Virus record (IMG/VR): IMGVR_UViG_3300028388_005781
Location: 1-39,957 of that record
Reading direction: 5' to 3' (one strand)
From: a virus
DNA length: 39,957 bases
Position 1 is the stretch's first letter. The number at the start of each line of letters is the position of its first letter. The position numbers were made by a program, and so were the translations under genes. Under the pieces are notes generated by a model. That model was not told the origin of the DNA. It made no database searches and saw only the letters and a program-made list of their open reading frames with translations. Positions 1 to 7,795 of the stretch are shown here, in pieces.

Positions 1-312
1 GTCGATCATGTTTCATCACAAGTTGATGTAAATCAAGTTGTTTATGATGTGTTTGGCAAGTCCTTCAAGGATTATTTGAAAATAAGACTCCCTAGTTTTC
101 GTCCAGTAGTTTTTTTCTGTGACAATGGTAATAAGCCAGATGAAGTAAAATTGATTGCTCCTATGCTAAAAGAAAATGAATGGTTTGTTGTCCATGATTG
201 GAATGTTGAAATTAATGCTTCTCATATTCCACGTGGCTTTGTCATGTGGCGCAAATTAGATTGTGAAGCTTGCAATAGCATGACGCGTTGGTTTAGAAAA
301 GGAGATTTGTAA
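1..312 (+). CDS. C-terminal part of a class I SAM-dependent methyltransferase (cut by window start)
   Basis: The frame is open from base 1, so the gene begins outside the window; 103 residues remain. Seen: a hydrophobic strand followed by CDNGNKPDE, then LKENEWFVVHDW. This resembles the late Rossmann strands of small sugar or peptide O-methyltransferases, where an acidic strand end is followed by 'a loading phase is over, the product sits at a HD motif'. The SAM-binding glycine motif would lie upstream and is not visible, so the assignment rests on the C-terminal pattern only. The stop overlaps the ATG of the next gene, whose ribosome binding site AAAGGAG lies inside this frame, so the two are probably cotranslated. 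A GTG at 49 could start a shorter product but has no reason to be preferred. A relative of cephalosporin hydroxylase-like methyltransferases is an alternative. Confidence 0.5.
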   Translation, partial: VDHVSSQVDVNQVVYDVFGKSFKDYLKIRLPSFRPVVFFCDNGNKPDEVKLIAPMLKENEWFVVHDWNVEINASHIPRGFVMWRKLDCEACNSMTRWFRKGDL

Positions 313-1883
313 TGCTTGTTAATCATACAGCGCCCGGAACTTATGTGATGTATCCGTTTGTAACAGAAGATGCTTTTACACTGGATAAATTGAATATGTT
401 AGCTCAATATCATGTTGTTGAACTCAATATGGATATTGCGCACAAGGATTTTCCGCTGATTGATGATTTGCCAGTGTGGGAATATTTAAGACGAGCAAAT
501 CCGCAAATTCTTCTATTTGCTTATGTCCCTGGAATGTATTGGTGGACGATCAAGTTTAACGCGACCAAATCTCCTATTATTGCTAGCACTCAGAGCGTCA
601 TTACACAAGGTAATTTGTGGGTTCATGATTACAGCGGTGGCAGGATAGAGCCTATACCGGGGCATGGAGTACTTGCATTAAATAGACCCAGTGCTCGTGA
701 TGCGTTGGTTAGTTGTGCTTTGCAAATTGAAAAAACAAGGGTGTTTGATGGAATACGTTGGGATGTAACTCCTTCTACTCCACATTATTGGCAATTACAT
801 GATGCAGATTTGAATGCGAATGGCATTCCAGATGTTGAAGAATTTGACGGTTATGGAGAATTTAATAACCAAATGAAGAATGGGATGGAGGCTGTTTTTG
901 CAGAAGTAAATACATCCACTTCTTTGTTACAATGTGCGAATCCCGGACATTTGGAAGATCCGGTCAGTTATTCTCAAGGCATCGCTTATGCCAATGTGCT
1001 TGAAGGAACGATGTCTGAAAATTTTCCTACGGAACTTTGGTACGGACCGGACAACCAAAAATTACCCCCCCGTGCTTATGCTGCCCAACATTTCTTTAAT
1101 AGGTTGACGCAGTGGGAGGATGAGCGTGGATTTACCGTTTTTACAGTGGTTGCTGCTAGTCTGTTGAATGATGGCTATTTTTCAAAGTATATTAGAAATG
1201 ATGCACACGCTCATCGTTTTGTCGCTGGAAGTGCTGCTGTAGCTGGGGGATATGTGATGATTGGACCAGGGCTAATGACGCCGAATAGGTGTGATGAGTT
1301 GTGGGTTGAAAATAAAAAAAGCGTATATGCTCCTGGTGAAAAAGCTCGCGGCCTTGGTTGGTTAGGACATCAACGCATGAGGAGATCAATAGATGATTCG
1401 TTGCACACAGCCCTCTTCGATAACGGATTTGTTGTTGTAAATTTATCTCGCGAATTTAGAAAAATTATTATTGATCAGCACTATGGGGTTTCTTCGAAAA
1501 AAATAGGACGAATTTCAGGTATCTATGATCCTTTAGTGAACGATGGTAGGGAGATAAGCGGGGAGGAAGCAATTACGATTCCACCCTACGATGCGAGATT
1601 TTTTTGGGTTGAACCACAAGAAGAGGATGATGACATTCCACCAAACGAATTTGAGAATTTGTGGGGTGCAATTCGTAATTTGGAGGTTAAGGTCGAAGAT
1701 ATCAATCGAACTGTTTTTGAATTAAATTCTCGTATGGATAAACAGGATGAACTAATATTGGCAACAACAGCGCGAATTAACGAAAAATTAAATGATTTTG
1801 ATCAAAAAATACAAAAAAATTCTATCGCATTGCAGCGAATTACCGATGCTATTGAAAAATTCGTGTCAAGTTGGGATTTTTGA
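312..1883 (+). CDS. Putative glycoside hydrolase-like protein (GHL15-type) with C-terminal coiled coil
   Basis: 523 residues, ATG preceded by AAAGGAG. The first ~430 residues look like a TIM-barrel glycosidase-type fold: FDGIRWDVTP is a barrel strand ending in an acidic residue, and aromatic-rich strands such as LLFAYVPGMYWW occur earlier. This is most like the hypothetical glycosyl hydrolase family 15 (GHL15) group; catalytic residues cannot be assigned. Residues 166-177 form a calcium-loop-like DxNxNGxxDxxE motif. After an acidic linker (EEDDDIPP, about residue 430) the last ~85 residues have heptad-like spacing typical of a trimeric or dimeric coiled coil. In a virus this architecture suits a receptor-binding or glycan-degrading appendage, but location beside a methyltransferase would also fit a glycan-processing role. 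No signal peptide is seen. Confidence 0.5.
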   Translation: MLVNHTAPGTYVMYPFVTEDAFTLDKLNMLAQYHVVELNMDIAHKDFPLIDDLPVWEYLRRANPQILLFAYVPGMYWWTIKFNATKSPIIASTQSVITQGNLWVHDYSGGRIEPIPGHGVLALNRPSARDALVSCALQIEKTRVFDGIRWDVTPSTPHYWQLHDADLNANGIPDVEEFDGYGEFNNQMKNGMEAVFAEVNTSTSLLQCANPGHLEDPVSYSQGIAYANVLEGTMSENFPTELWYGPDNQKLPPRAYAAQHFFNRLTQWEDERGFTVFTVVAASLLNDGYFSKYIRNDAHAHRFVAGSAAVAGGYVMIGPGLMTPNRCDELWVENKKSVYAPGEKARGLGWLGHQRMRRSIDDSLHTALFDNGFVVVNLSREFRKIIIDQHYGVSSKKIGRISGIYDPLVNDGREISGEEAITIPPYDARFFWVEPQEEDDDIPPNEFENLWGAIRNLEVKVEDINRTVFELNSRMDKQDELILATTARINEKLNDFDQKIQKNSIALQRITDAIEKFVSSWDF

Positions 1884-1898
1884 TGGCATAAAAAAAAC

Positions 1899-1918
1899 GG
1901 GGCGGCTTCGGTCGCCCC
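1899..1918. terminator. GC-rich hairpin with UUCG loop
   Basis: An 8-bp stem (GGGGCGGC / GTCGCCCC, one G-T pair) closes a TTCG tetraloop, just after the stop at 1883. Eight A residues precede it and only TT follows, so as a Rho-independent terminator it is better in the minus direction; on the + strand it could be a weak terminator or a processing and stability hairpin. The ribosome binding site of the next small gene follows at once. Confidence 0.55.
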
Positions 1919-1939
1919 TTCACACAAAGGAGAAATGTT

Positions 1940-2032
1940 ATGAAGAATCAACGCGAAAAAGCATCTCAGAAAATTGCCGCCCTATTGTGGCAGGGAGTCG
2001 ATTACCAACAAGCCGTCAACCAAGTATTGTAG
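1940..2032 (+). CDS. Small hypothetical protein (30 aa)
   Basis: ATG preceded by AAAGGAG with 7 bases of spacing, directly behind the hairpin at 1899-1918. The 30-residue product begins MKNQREKASQKIAALL and has a basic N-terminus followed by a predicted amphipathic helix (IAALLWQGVDYQQAV). No family recognised. The strong ribosome binding site is the main support; there is no other gene in the 200 bases before ssb. It might instead be a leader peptide for ssb. Confidence 0.5.
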   Translation: MKNQREKASQKIAALLWQGVDYQQAVNQVL

Positions 2033-2088
2033 TTACGAATTTCGGAAGCAAGTTAAGGGTGTTGGTAGATCGTGGGAGAAACGATTAA

Positions 2089-2478
2089 ATGTATCAAAAA
2101 ATTGTCATAGTTGGTTATGTCGGTGGTGATGCAGAGATAAAATTTACCGCAAGCGGTGCTCAGGTAGCAACCTTTAGCGTAGCAACGTCTGAAAAGTGGA
2201 CGGATAAAACAACTGGTGAGAAGAAGGAGAGAACCACATGGTTTAAAGTTAGTGCTTGGGGACGTTTATGCGAACTTGCTGAAAATTACGTGAGAAAAGG
2301 TGACAAGATTCTTGTTGAGGGAACAGTTCATGCGAGTGCATTTTTAACAAGGGAGGGAAACCCAGCGGCGTCCTTGTGGTTACGAGCAAATCAGTTTAAG
2401 TTTCTTGGTTCTTCAGAGCAAAGAAGTTATAGTGATCAATCAGACGACTTGCTTGACGGCGAAGAAATTCCATTTTAG
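2089..2478 (+). CDS. ssb: Single-stranded DNA-binding protein
   Basis: 129 residues, bacterial SSB type. An OB fold spans about residues 1-108: MYQKIVIVGYVGGDAEIKF, then TFSVATSEKW, TTWFKVSAWG and the KGDKILVEGTVH strand. A short linker leads to the acidic tail DDLLDGEEIPF, the conserved tip that binds partner proteins. It coats single-stranded DNA during viral replication and recombination. GGGAGAA lies about 9 bases before the ATG. The MYQK start and the conserved strands resemble Chloroflexota SSBs, but that is a pattern impression only. It is shorter than many bacterial SSBs because the linker is reduced. Confidence 0.95.
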   Translation: MYQKIVIVGYVGGDAEIKFTASGAQVATFSVATSEKWTDKTTGEKKERTTWFKVSAWGRLCELAENYVRKGDKILVEGTVHASAFLTREGNPAASLWLRANQFKFLGSSEQRSYSDQSDDLLDGEEIPF

Positions 2479-2493
2479 TTTTAGGAGGCGATT

Positions 2494-3798
2494 GTGAGTA
2501 AAAATTTAGTAGTAATGTTGGTAGTTGTTCTTTTATTTGTAACTGGTTGTCAGCAAGAGTTGGTGTCGGTTGTAAATCAAGATGTTTCACCTGATTATCG
2601 TGTCGCTGTTTTGATGGCTGAAAACGAAACAGATAAAGGGTGGAATATGGCTCATTGGCGTGGTTTTGAGAGTGCTATGGACAGATTGGGTTTAGCGGTT
2701 GAGGCAGCAGATAGGGCGAACAGTTATTTGGTCAGCCTTAATGATGGCGATTTGTTACAAGTTGATTTTTATAAAGATATCGGTTACAACGAAGCAGATA
2801 TCGATAAGGCGTTACGTGACGCAATAAAATCGAGTCCAAATCAGGTTTTTACAACGTGGTGGGATAGCGGGTTACCCACATCACGAATTGCTGAAGAATA
2901 TTCAGATACCTGGTTTCATAATGCTAGCACTTTTCCGTTTACCAGTCCAGATGTTGTCGAGTATGATAGCGAAGGAAAGGCTGTTGAGAGAGAGCACGAG
3001 AATTATTCAACTTATATGATTCGAATCGAGCAGGGGGATTATGCGGCTGGATGGGCTGCCTGTTTGATGAAGGATACAAAAGTTGGGGTTGTAATTACAT
3101 TTCCTATCCCAGAACCAGTCAGAGGTGCCAGCGCGTTTACGGACGGGATGATTGATTGTTTGATGGAAGAAGAAGGACTAGACTACGAAAACGCCGTTGA
3201 GCAGGTGCATGTTCAGTTGCAATACATTTTTTCTTGGTTGGATCGTGTTGGTGAACAAGAAGCCACTGTTGCATTGCTTGATACCACAGTAGAAGGAACA
3301 GAAAATAAATTTACAGCTATTCGGCAAATGGCCGACACTCCCTATGCAAGCCAGGTTGCGTGTGAAAACGGAGCTAGTGCATACGGTTATGGGTCAACGC
3401 CATTTGATGTCGCTCCATGTGCTTATTTGAGTACAAATTGGGAATGGGGTGAATATTATTACGAAATGATGAAATCAATGATTGATGGAACACTTTCGAA
3501 GGGATTTGATTGGTGGGGCGGTTTCCCAGAAGGTGCCGTCGGTTTTGTCTGGAATGACAACGTTCCGGATAGTGTTGTGACGCGCGTAAATCAGGTGGTT
3601 TCTGAGTTGGAAGCGGGTGCGAATATTCTTTGCGGGCCATTTCAGTATTATGGCAAAGCGGGAGATGGGTTTGTTCCTGCTGGGCAATGTTTGAGTGATC
3701 GAAGTATGTTAGAAATGAGTTTTTATTTGCGTGGCATGTATGGTAATTTACCCGATCCACCCGGCGGTCAATACGTGATTGAATTGATAAATGAGTAA
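2494..3798 (+). CDS. BMP-family (PnrA-like) substrate-binding lipoprotein
   Basis: 434 residues starting at GTG 2494 behind GGAGG. A signal peptide with lipobox VTGC predicts lipidation at Cys19, so the mature protein would sit on the outer face of the cytoplasmic membrane. The body matches the basic membrane protein family of periplasmic binding proteins: VAVLMAENETDKGWNMAHWR at the start of lobe 1, and KVGVVITFPIPEPVRGASAF, corresponding to the family's 'G-x-PIPEVIRGxNAF' hinge region. Known members bind nucleosides or related ligands for ABC import. No ATP-binding or permease gene is nearby, so the protein would have to work with host components or act as a surface protein. It is framed by ssb and a small gene overlapping its last 8 bases. 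Such a gene is unusual in a virus and is likely host-derived. Confidence 0.85.
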   Translation: MSKNLVVMLVVVLLFVTGCQQELVSVVNQDVSPDYRVAVLMAENETDKGWNMAHWRGFESAMDRLGLAVEAADRANSYLVSLNDGDLLQVDFYKDIGYNEADIDKALRDAIKSSPNQVFTTWWDSGLPTSRIAEEYSDTWFHNASTFPFTSPDVVEYDSEGKAVEREHENYSTYMIRIEQGDYAAGWAACLMKDTKVGVVITFPIPEPVRGASAFTDGMIDCLMEEEGLDYENAVEQVHVQLQYIFSWLDRVGEQEATVALLDTTVEGTENKFTAIRQMADTPYASQVACENGASAYGYGSTPFDVAPCAYLSTNWEWGEYYYEMMKSMIDGTLSKGFDWWGGFPEGAVGFVWNDNVPDSVVTRVNQVVSELEAGANILCGPFQYYGKAGDGFVPAGQCLSDRSMLEMSFYLRGMYGNLPDPPGGQYVIELINE

Positions 3799-3997
3799 GG
3801 TGTTTTATAACGAGCGTATTTTTTCTAGATTTAATGTGGGTGATTGTGTTGTAGCTCGTGAATCTAATGAATATGGCACAGTCATCCGCGTTATTCGATA
3901 TGGCATGATGGTGTTAGGTTATGTTGTCCAGTTTTGTGATGGTGAAAAAAAACAAGTCGGTATTAACGATTTAGTAGAAGGGGTTGTTGATGAATAA
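3791..3997 (+). CDS. Hypothetical small beta-barrel protein (68 aa)
   Basis: The ATG overlaps the end of the lipoprotein gene by 8 bases, suggesting translational coupling. The pattern FNVGDCVVARESNEYGTVIRV, then GYVVQFCDGEKKQVGINDLV, has the strand and turn spacing of an SH3-like (KOW/Tudor-like) barrel, in which the phrase 'G-x-V-x-x-V' follows the first strand. No function can be given. Expressed as part of the small-gene operon that continues to 7785. Confidence 0.6.
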   Translation: MSKVFYNERIFSRFNVGDCVVARESNEYGTVIRVIRYGMMVLGYVVQFCDGEKKQVGINDLVEGVVDE

Positions 3998-4361
3998 ATT
4001 CATTTGGATTAGGCAAGAAAAAAATCCAGTAACCGGGAGATTTTCGGGATATTTTTGGCATCATCGAGGAAAAGATGCTGTCATTAAAAAGGATGCGTCT
4101 AGCCTTGATCTAGAAACTTGCATTAATAAATTGCTTGAAATAGCAGAAGATCCGCAATGCCCTATTGTTACTGTTGCGTTTTCACCAGCGAGTCTTCATT
4201 GGAAAAAGTTAAATTCCATGAACAAATATAATCGAGAACGTAATAGTGATGAGAATGAAGGAGAAGATGATGTCGGATTTTTGATGTTTGAGCAAATGAT
4301 TGATGACACAATGAAAGAACCGTTTATGGGTGGTTGGGAAAACGATATAAATGAAATGTAA
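3990..4361 (+). CDS. Hypothetical protein (123 aa)
   Basis: I chose ATG 3990, which follows AGAAGGGG and overlaps the previous stop by 8 bases; upstream TTG codons at 3984 and 3987 are less likely. The protein has an aromatic N-terminus (MNKFIWIRQEKN, FSGYFWHHRG), a central helix, and a C-terminal half rich in Asp and Glu (residues about 80-95). It is soluble and acidic. No family recognised. Confidence 0.6.
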   Translation: MNKFIWIRQEKNPVTGRFSGYFWHHRGKDAVIKKDASSLDLETCINKLLEIAEDPQCPIVTVAFSPASLHWKKLNSMNKYNRERNSDENEGEDDVGFLMFEQMIDDTMKEPFMGGWENDINEM

Positions 4362-4382
4362 ATTTTTATGAGGAGTATTCCA

Positions 4383-4994
4383 TTGATACCAAAAACGCAA
4401 ACTTATTATTTCAATAACGAAATGTTGGAACTTTCAATTGTTAAATTGGCTGGAATGTATGTCCCATGGTTTGATTATTCTACATATCCGCTCAAGACAC
4501 AAAAAGCGATTGCTGATGTTGTAGCTCGTGATTTGATTTACCAAGATTATGGAATGGAATCTAGTAAACTTGCCATCGTTGGACTTCCGACTCAGGGGGC
4601 GTTAATCGCTAGGAATTCGTGCGATAGTTTAGGGGTAGAACAGTACTGGATTCCATTCACAAAAATAAAAGAACCTTATCGGAAAGAAAAAATGTATAGC
4701 GTTGAGTTTAAAAGCGTTACTACAGCGAATAGGGGTTTGTTTTTTGTTTTGGATCGATGGGTGCAGTATTGGAAAAAAAATGCAATGCCAGTTGTAATTG
4801 TTGATGATGTAATTGCTACTGGCGGGACACTGCTTGCAGCGTGTCAGGTTTTAGGAATGGCAGGTTTGCATGTTGCAGGGATTTATACTGTTTTTGTTGA
4901 AAGTCGTAACGGTGAATGGAGGGAAAACTTATCAAGATATGATGAAAGAATTAAATATTTGTATGAAATGAAATCTTATCAAGGGGATGAATAA
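4383..4994 (+). CDS. Phosphoribosyltransferase (PRTase fold)
   Basis: The PRPP-binding signature VVIVDDVIATGGT lies at about residues 137-149, with the paired Asp residues and TGGT loop of type I phosphoribosyltransferases. LAIVGLPTQGALIAR is the flexible-loop strand region, as in adenine and orotate phosphoribosyltransferases. The enzyme would join PRPP to a base, or the reverse; substrate is not readable. ATG 4368 is possible but has no ribosome binding site, whereas TTG 4383 sits 7 bases behind GAGGAG, so I prefer TTG (203 residues). It is followed after 3 bases by an MT-A70 methyltransferase. A nucleotide-salvage or modified-base role is an inference from that pairing. Confidence 0.85.
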   Translation: MIPKTQTYYFNNEMLELSIVKLAGMYVPWFDYSTYPLKTQKAIADVVARDLIYQDYGMESSKLAIVGLPTQGALIARNSCDSLGVEQYWIPFTKIKEPYRKEKMYSVEFKSVTTANRGLFFVLDRWVQYWKKNAMPVVIVDDVIATGGTLLAACQVLGMAGLHVAGIYTVFVESRNGEWRENLSRYDERIKYLYEMKSYQGDE

Positions 4995-4997
4995 TTA

Positions 4998-5549
4998 ATG
5001 TATGACGTGATTTTGGCAGATCCACCATGGGATTTTAAAACATATTCTGTTAAAGGACTTGGGCGTAGTCCCAAATATGATAAGTTGTCAATTGAGGATA
5101 TATGCCGTTTGGATGTATCGACAGTTGCCAATGATAATTCCGTTTTGTTTTTGTGGGTTACTTGGCCTTTTCTTTTTCACGCTAAACAAGTTATGGAGGC
5201 ATGGGGTTTTTTTTATAGTACAAATGCGTGGGTATGGGTAAAGTTAATAAAAGATGGTTCTCGGCCAAGAATTGGAAAGGGGTATACTACGCGCAAGAGT
5301 ACTGAGGTGTGTCTTTACGGCAGAAGGGGCAGAATTGTCGTTGCTGACAGAAGCGTCTCTGACTTGATTTGTGAATCTTGGCGAAAAGAAAGCGGAAAGC
5401 CAATTCAGCAATATGAAAATATCGCAAAATTGTTTCCTGGGACCAAAAGACTTGAATTGTTTGCTCGCAATAAATATGATTTCACATGGGATGTTTGGGG
5501 GAACGAGGTAGAATGCGACATAGATATAGAATTCAAGGATCATTTGTAG
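4998..5549 (+). CDS. MT-A70 family adenine-N6 methyltransferase
   Basis: 183 residues. The catalytic DPPW motif is at residues 8-11 in MYDVILADPPWDFKTYSVKG, followed by LSIEDICRLDV, LFLWVTWPFL and GFFYSTNAWVWVK, then KSTEVCLYGRRGR and the late KRLELFARN. This is the complete small, stand-alone form of MT-A70 enzymes common in phages. Family members transfer methyl from SAM to adenine N6 in DNA (or RNA in eukaryotes). In a virus the usual role is to mask restriction sites. It directly follows the phosphoribosyltransferase, with an unremarkable spacing of 3 bases. Confidence 0.93.
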   Translation: MYDVILADPPWDFKTYSVKGLGRSPKYDKLSIEDICRLDVSTVANDNSVLFLWVTWPFLFHAKQVMEAWGFFYSTNAWVWVKLIKDGSRPRIGKGYTTRKSTEVCLYGRRGRIVVADRSVSDLICESWRKESGKPIQQYENIAKLFPGTKRLELFARNKYDFTWDVWGNEVECDIDIEFKDHL

Positions 5550-5593
5550 TAAATGTTACAGATTTTATGACAAAAATGTGATTTAATTGAGTT

Positions 5594-5926
5594 ATGATGA
5601 ATAACTTGCTTAAACACTTGTCTATATTTCGTTTAATGACTTTGTGGGGAGAATTGGTGGAGCTATATTGTCAGTGTGGGGAAGATAACTCGACTATCTT
5701 TTATCCTTCAACGTTTTCTCCGCAATACACTGGAAATGATTTAGAACACGTTCATGCATTTACGGCAATGCATGAACTATTTATGCTTTTTAAAAGTGTT
5801 TATTCCTGTGACATTTATGTTGATGGAAGACTTGTACAAGATATGCCTATTATGGGGTACATGCCGAATTCTGTTCGAGTTTCAATCACAAATAAAATAA
5901 ATCAGTTAAACGAAACAAACGGTTGA
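5594..5926 (+). CDS. Hypothetical protein (110 aa)
   Basis: Starts at ATG 5594 (a second ATG follows directly) after a 44-base gap, with only a weak TTGAG ribosome binding site. The protein is soluble, with a hydrophobic helix near the start (LWGELVELYCQCGED) and an HVHAFTAMHELFMLF helix in the middle. Not recognised. Its stop overlaps the ATG of the next small gene (TGATG arrangement), so it belongs to the same operon. Confidence 0.55.
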   Translation: MMNNLLKHLSIFRLMTLWGELVELYCQCGEDNSTIFYPSTFSPQYTGNDLEHVHAFTAMHELFMLFKSVYSCDIYVDGRLVQDMPIMGYMPNSVRVSITNKINQLNETNG

Positions 5927-6102
5927 TGACAAAAATCGAAGGTGATTTATTAGCATCAGTTTATAAAACGATAAAGACTGTTGAGGGTCGATCAATTCAT
6001 ATGAGTAATGCGTTTACAACCATATGTTTAAAAATGGCTGCTGTTGTGTTGCTCGATTTTGATTTTGCAAGGCGAATTTTAGAAGAACACAAGAATGAGT
6101 GA
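5926..6102 (+). CDS. Small hypothetical protein (58 aa)
   Basis: The ATG at 5926 shares a base with the previous stop, and the stop at 6100-6102 overlaps the next start (6095), the usual sign of translational coupling. The sequence begins MTKIEGDLLASVYKTIKT and ends ARRILEEHKNE, with a hydrophobic helix CLKMAAVVLLDFDF between. No family recognised. Without this gene the stretch 5927-6094 would be an unexplained gap in an otherwise gap-free operon. Confidence 0.55.
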   Translation: MTKIEGDLLASVYKTIKTVEGRSIHMSNAFTTICLKMAAVVLLDFDFARRILEEHKNE

Positions 6103-6343
6103 ACAATTATCTTTTAGGGATTTACGCGATAAAGGGGAAAGACTTAAAAAGAAAAAAGATACATTTATTAATTTTGACCGATTTTGTAAAATTCATGGAA
6201 TTTTTGGTCACTGGCGGATTGATTTTTATGATTATTGTGAATATCATGAATGGATTGGCAGGACTGATCAAATCATGTGGCAAACTCGATGGTATGCTTA
6301 TTTGAGTGCAGTAAAATCGTTAGAGCAAATAGTGTCGGATTAG
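6095..6343 (+). CDS. Hypothetical protein (82 aa)
   Basis: ATG 6095 overlaps the previous gene by 8 bases. The protein has a very basic N-terminal helix (residues 8-22, with four Lys in a row) and is rich in aromatic residues, including FGHWRIDFYDYCEYHEWIG. A nucleic-acid-binding role is possible from charge but not shown by any motif. Not recognised. Confidence 0.55.
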   Translation: MSEQLSFRDLRDKGERLKKKKDTFINFDRFCKIHGIFGHWRIDFYDYCEYHEWIGRTDQIMWQTRWYAYLSAVKSLEQIVSD

Positions 6344-6364
6344 CAATGAAATTTTGCTTTGTGC

Positions 6365-6652
6365 ATGAAAGAAAATTTGAAGTTTTTGGACGATCCAACA
6401 CCAGTCGCTCTTGTGTTATCTGTGGACTGGAACACATTGGATATATATACAACAGTTTTTCGCGGCCCTAGAGCGGTATTTGATGCAATTGATAGGAGAG
6501 ATTTAGAGGCAAAAGAAAATCCATTGTACGATCACGTGGTTTTTGCAAATCGAGAAGGAAGAAGTGATTGGGCTACTGATTTTGTTGCAACGGTTTCTTT
6601 TTTGCCTCCTCCAAGAAAGCCTTATACAAAAAAGAAGAAAAATGATACATGA
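6365..6652 (+). CDS. Hypothetical protein (95 aa)
   Basis: ATG 6365 is taken as start (TTG 6359 is the only other upstream option); neither has a good ribosome binding site. The sequence contains ALVLSVDWNTLDIYTTVF and DHVVFANREGRSDWATDF, a plausible small alpha/beta fold, and ends in a proline- and lysine-rich tail (PPPRKPYTKKKK). Not recognised. Another frame (6346-6471, 41 codons) overlaps its start; see the rejected list. Confidence 0.5.
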   Translation: MKENLKFLDDPTPVALVLSVDWNTLDIYTTVFRGPRAVFDAIDRRDLEAKENPLYDHVVFANREGRSDWATDFVATVSFLPPPRKPYTKKKKNDT

Positions 6653-6992
6653 TAGGGTAAATTTGCTTCTTCAGGAAGTGAAATTTTTAGAAGTTTATTC
6701 TAAAAGGCGTTCCGAGTACAGAGAGGCTACCAATATTTTGATTACAATACGTTTGCAATTGGAAAAATTGGATGGCTTGGTGTTTGTATTAGAATCTCAA
6801 TTAGACGAAGAAAAAAAAGTAAAACCAGAAAATTTTTGGGCGAAAAGCGTGTTTGCTATGAGATTAAGCATATCTGAGGACGATGATATTGAAATAATAA
6901 AGTGGGATAACGTTGCTGAACAGTTTTTTATAAAGTATAATAATATTAATTACACAATGGGCATTGAAGGGGATGTAGAAAGAATTGATTAA
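6642..6992 (+). CDS. Hypothetical coiled-coil protein (116 aa)
   Basis: I chose ATG 6642, which overlaps the previous gene by 11 bases and follows AAGAAGAAA; the frame is open further upstream but that part is a shadow. Residues 1-55 form long charged helices with heptad-like Leu spacing (LLLQEVKFLEVYSKRR, ITIRLQLEKLDGLVFVL), followed by a short beta region that ends at FIKYNNINYTMG. No family recognised. Confidence 0.55.
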   Translation: MIHDRVNLLLQEVKFLEVYSKRRSEYREATNILITIRLQLEKLDGLVFVLESQLDEEKKVKPENFWAKSVFAMRLSISEDDDIEIIKWDNVAEQFFIKYNNINYTMGIEGDVERID

Positions 6993-7235
6993 ATGCTGGA
7001 AATGATTTTTACAATATTGTTTTTTTCTTATGTTTTATACGGGTTCGGATATGGTTTTAACGAAATCAATAAAACAGATCAACCTGGTTTTGTGATAATT
7101 TTGTATTGCCTGTTTTGGCCTTTTGCAAAAGGTTTTAACGATAGTGAATTTGAAAATTTGACTTTAAAACTTTATGATAAAGTGCAAGAAATAAACTCGC
7201 ACAAAGAAAACACAGATGAAACGGAGAATGAATGA
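6993..7235 (+). CDS. Small membrane protein, two hydrophobic segments (80 aa)
   Basis: Residues 3-20 (MIFTILFFSYVLYGFGYGF) and about 32-46 (FVIILYCLFWPFAKGF) are hydrophobic and separated by a short polar loop; the C-terminus is acidic and soluble. The size and layout would fit a class II holin or another small membrane protein, but it does not lie beside any visible endolysin, so I do not name it a holin. The stop overlaps the next start. Confidence 0.55.
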   Translation: MLEMIFTILFFSYVLYGFGYGFNEINKTDQPGFVIILYCLFWPFAKGFNDSEFENLTLKLYDKVQEINSHKENTDETENE

Positions 7236-7396
7236 TGGAGATTTATGTTCCCAATCAATTACTGCCATTTTGTGGAGGCGTAATATTTGGTGCAGCAATG
7301 ATTGTGTTAGTCTTTTATGCTGTGTATAAACTGGCAAAAAAGTATGGTATATCGGAAGAGGTTGTAGATGATGTTGAAATTACTTGGGAAGATTAA
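7235..7396 (+). CDS. Small single-span membrane protein (53 aa)
   Basis: Adjacent ATG codons at 7232 and 7235 overlap the previous stop; GGAG at 7223-7226 favours 7235. Residues 10-33 are one transmembrane helix (GGVIFGAAMIVLVFYAVYKL), followed by a basic KLAKKYG and an acidic C-terminus. Together with the gene before it this makes a pair of tiny membrane proteins, a layout often seen in holin-antiholin pairs, though no lysis gene is in view. Confidence 0.55.
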   Translation: MEIYVPNQLLPFCGGVIFGAAMIVLVFYAVYKLAKKYGISEEVVDDVEITWED

Positions 7397-7413
7397 AGTT
7401 TGAGGGGATAGAT

Positions 7414-7785
7414 ATGAATGATGAACAATGGGTTAAATTAAAGAACATACTAGATCATGATGAAGAAGATATTAATTTAAGTGAATTGTTTGACTTAGTA
7501 AAACAAGTTTTTCTTGAATGGCAAGGGGAAAAGGGGTTTGTAGCTTCAATCGAAAATCATGATGAAAAACGAATTATAAGTATTGCTCCACTGATCGAGG
7601 TTATGATTGCGGGCAAGCACGATGTTCGAAGAATTGATGTCACGGATACGGGCATGTTGCGTCGTGCTATTTTGTTTGTTAAGGGGTATACCCCCGTTTC
7701 TGATTTACTTAGTGTTAATCAAAAATACGCATCTTTTTTTGCTTATCGAGATATTGTAAAAGATGCTTTAGTGTTAAAACATTAA
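7414..7785 (+). CDS. Hypothetical protein (123 aa)
   Basis: ATG 7414 follows GAGGGG with 6-7 bases of spacing, which decides the start over the in-frame upstream extension. The N-terminal third is acidic and helical (LDHDEEDINLSELFDLV), the rest mixed alpha/beta with RIISIAPLIEVMIAGKHDVRR. Not recognised. It is the last gene of the small-gene operon before the palindrome and promoter at 7796-7872. Confidence 0.55.
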   Translation: MNDEQWVKLKNILDHDEEDINLSELFDLVKQVFLEWQGEKGFVASIENHDEKRIISIAPLIEVMIAGKHDVRRIDVTDTGMLRRAILFVKGYTPVSDLLSVNQKYASFFAYRDIVKDALVLKH

Positions 7786-7795
7786 AAAAAGACAT

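Noticed and set aside
1792-2088. 98-codon frame running from the GHL15-like gene into the ssb promoter region
   Set aside because: It overlaps the coiled-coil end, the hairpin and the better small gene at 1940, and its composition is not protein-like.
6346-6471. ATG frame of 41 codons with a Cys pair (CVIC) overlapping the gene at 6365
   Set aside because: It lies almost wholly inside the better frame 6365-6652, has no ribosome binding site and no neighbour coupling, so I treat it as a chance frame.
6993-7396. Holin pair
   Set aside because: The size and helices fit, but there is no endolysin or spanin nearby, so the function is not supported.
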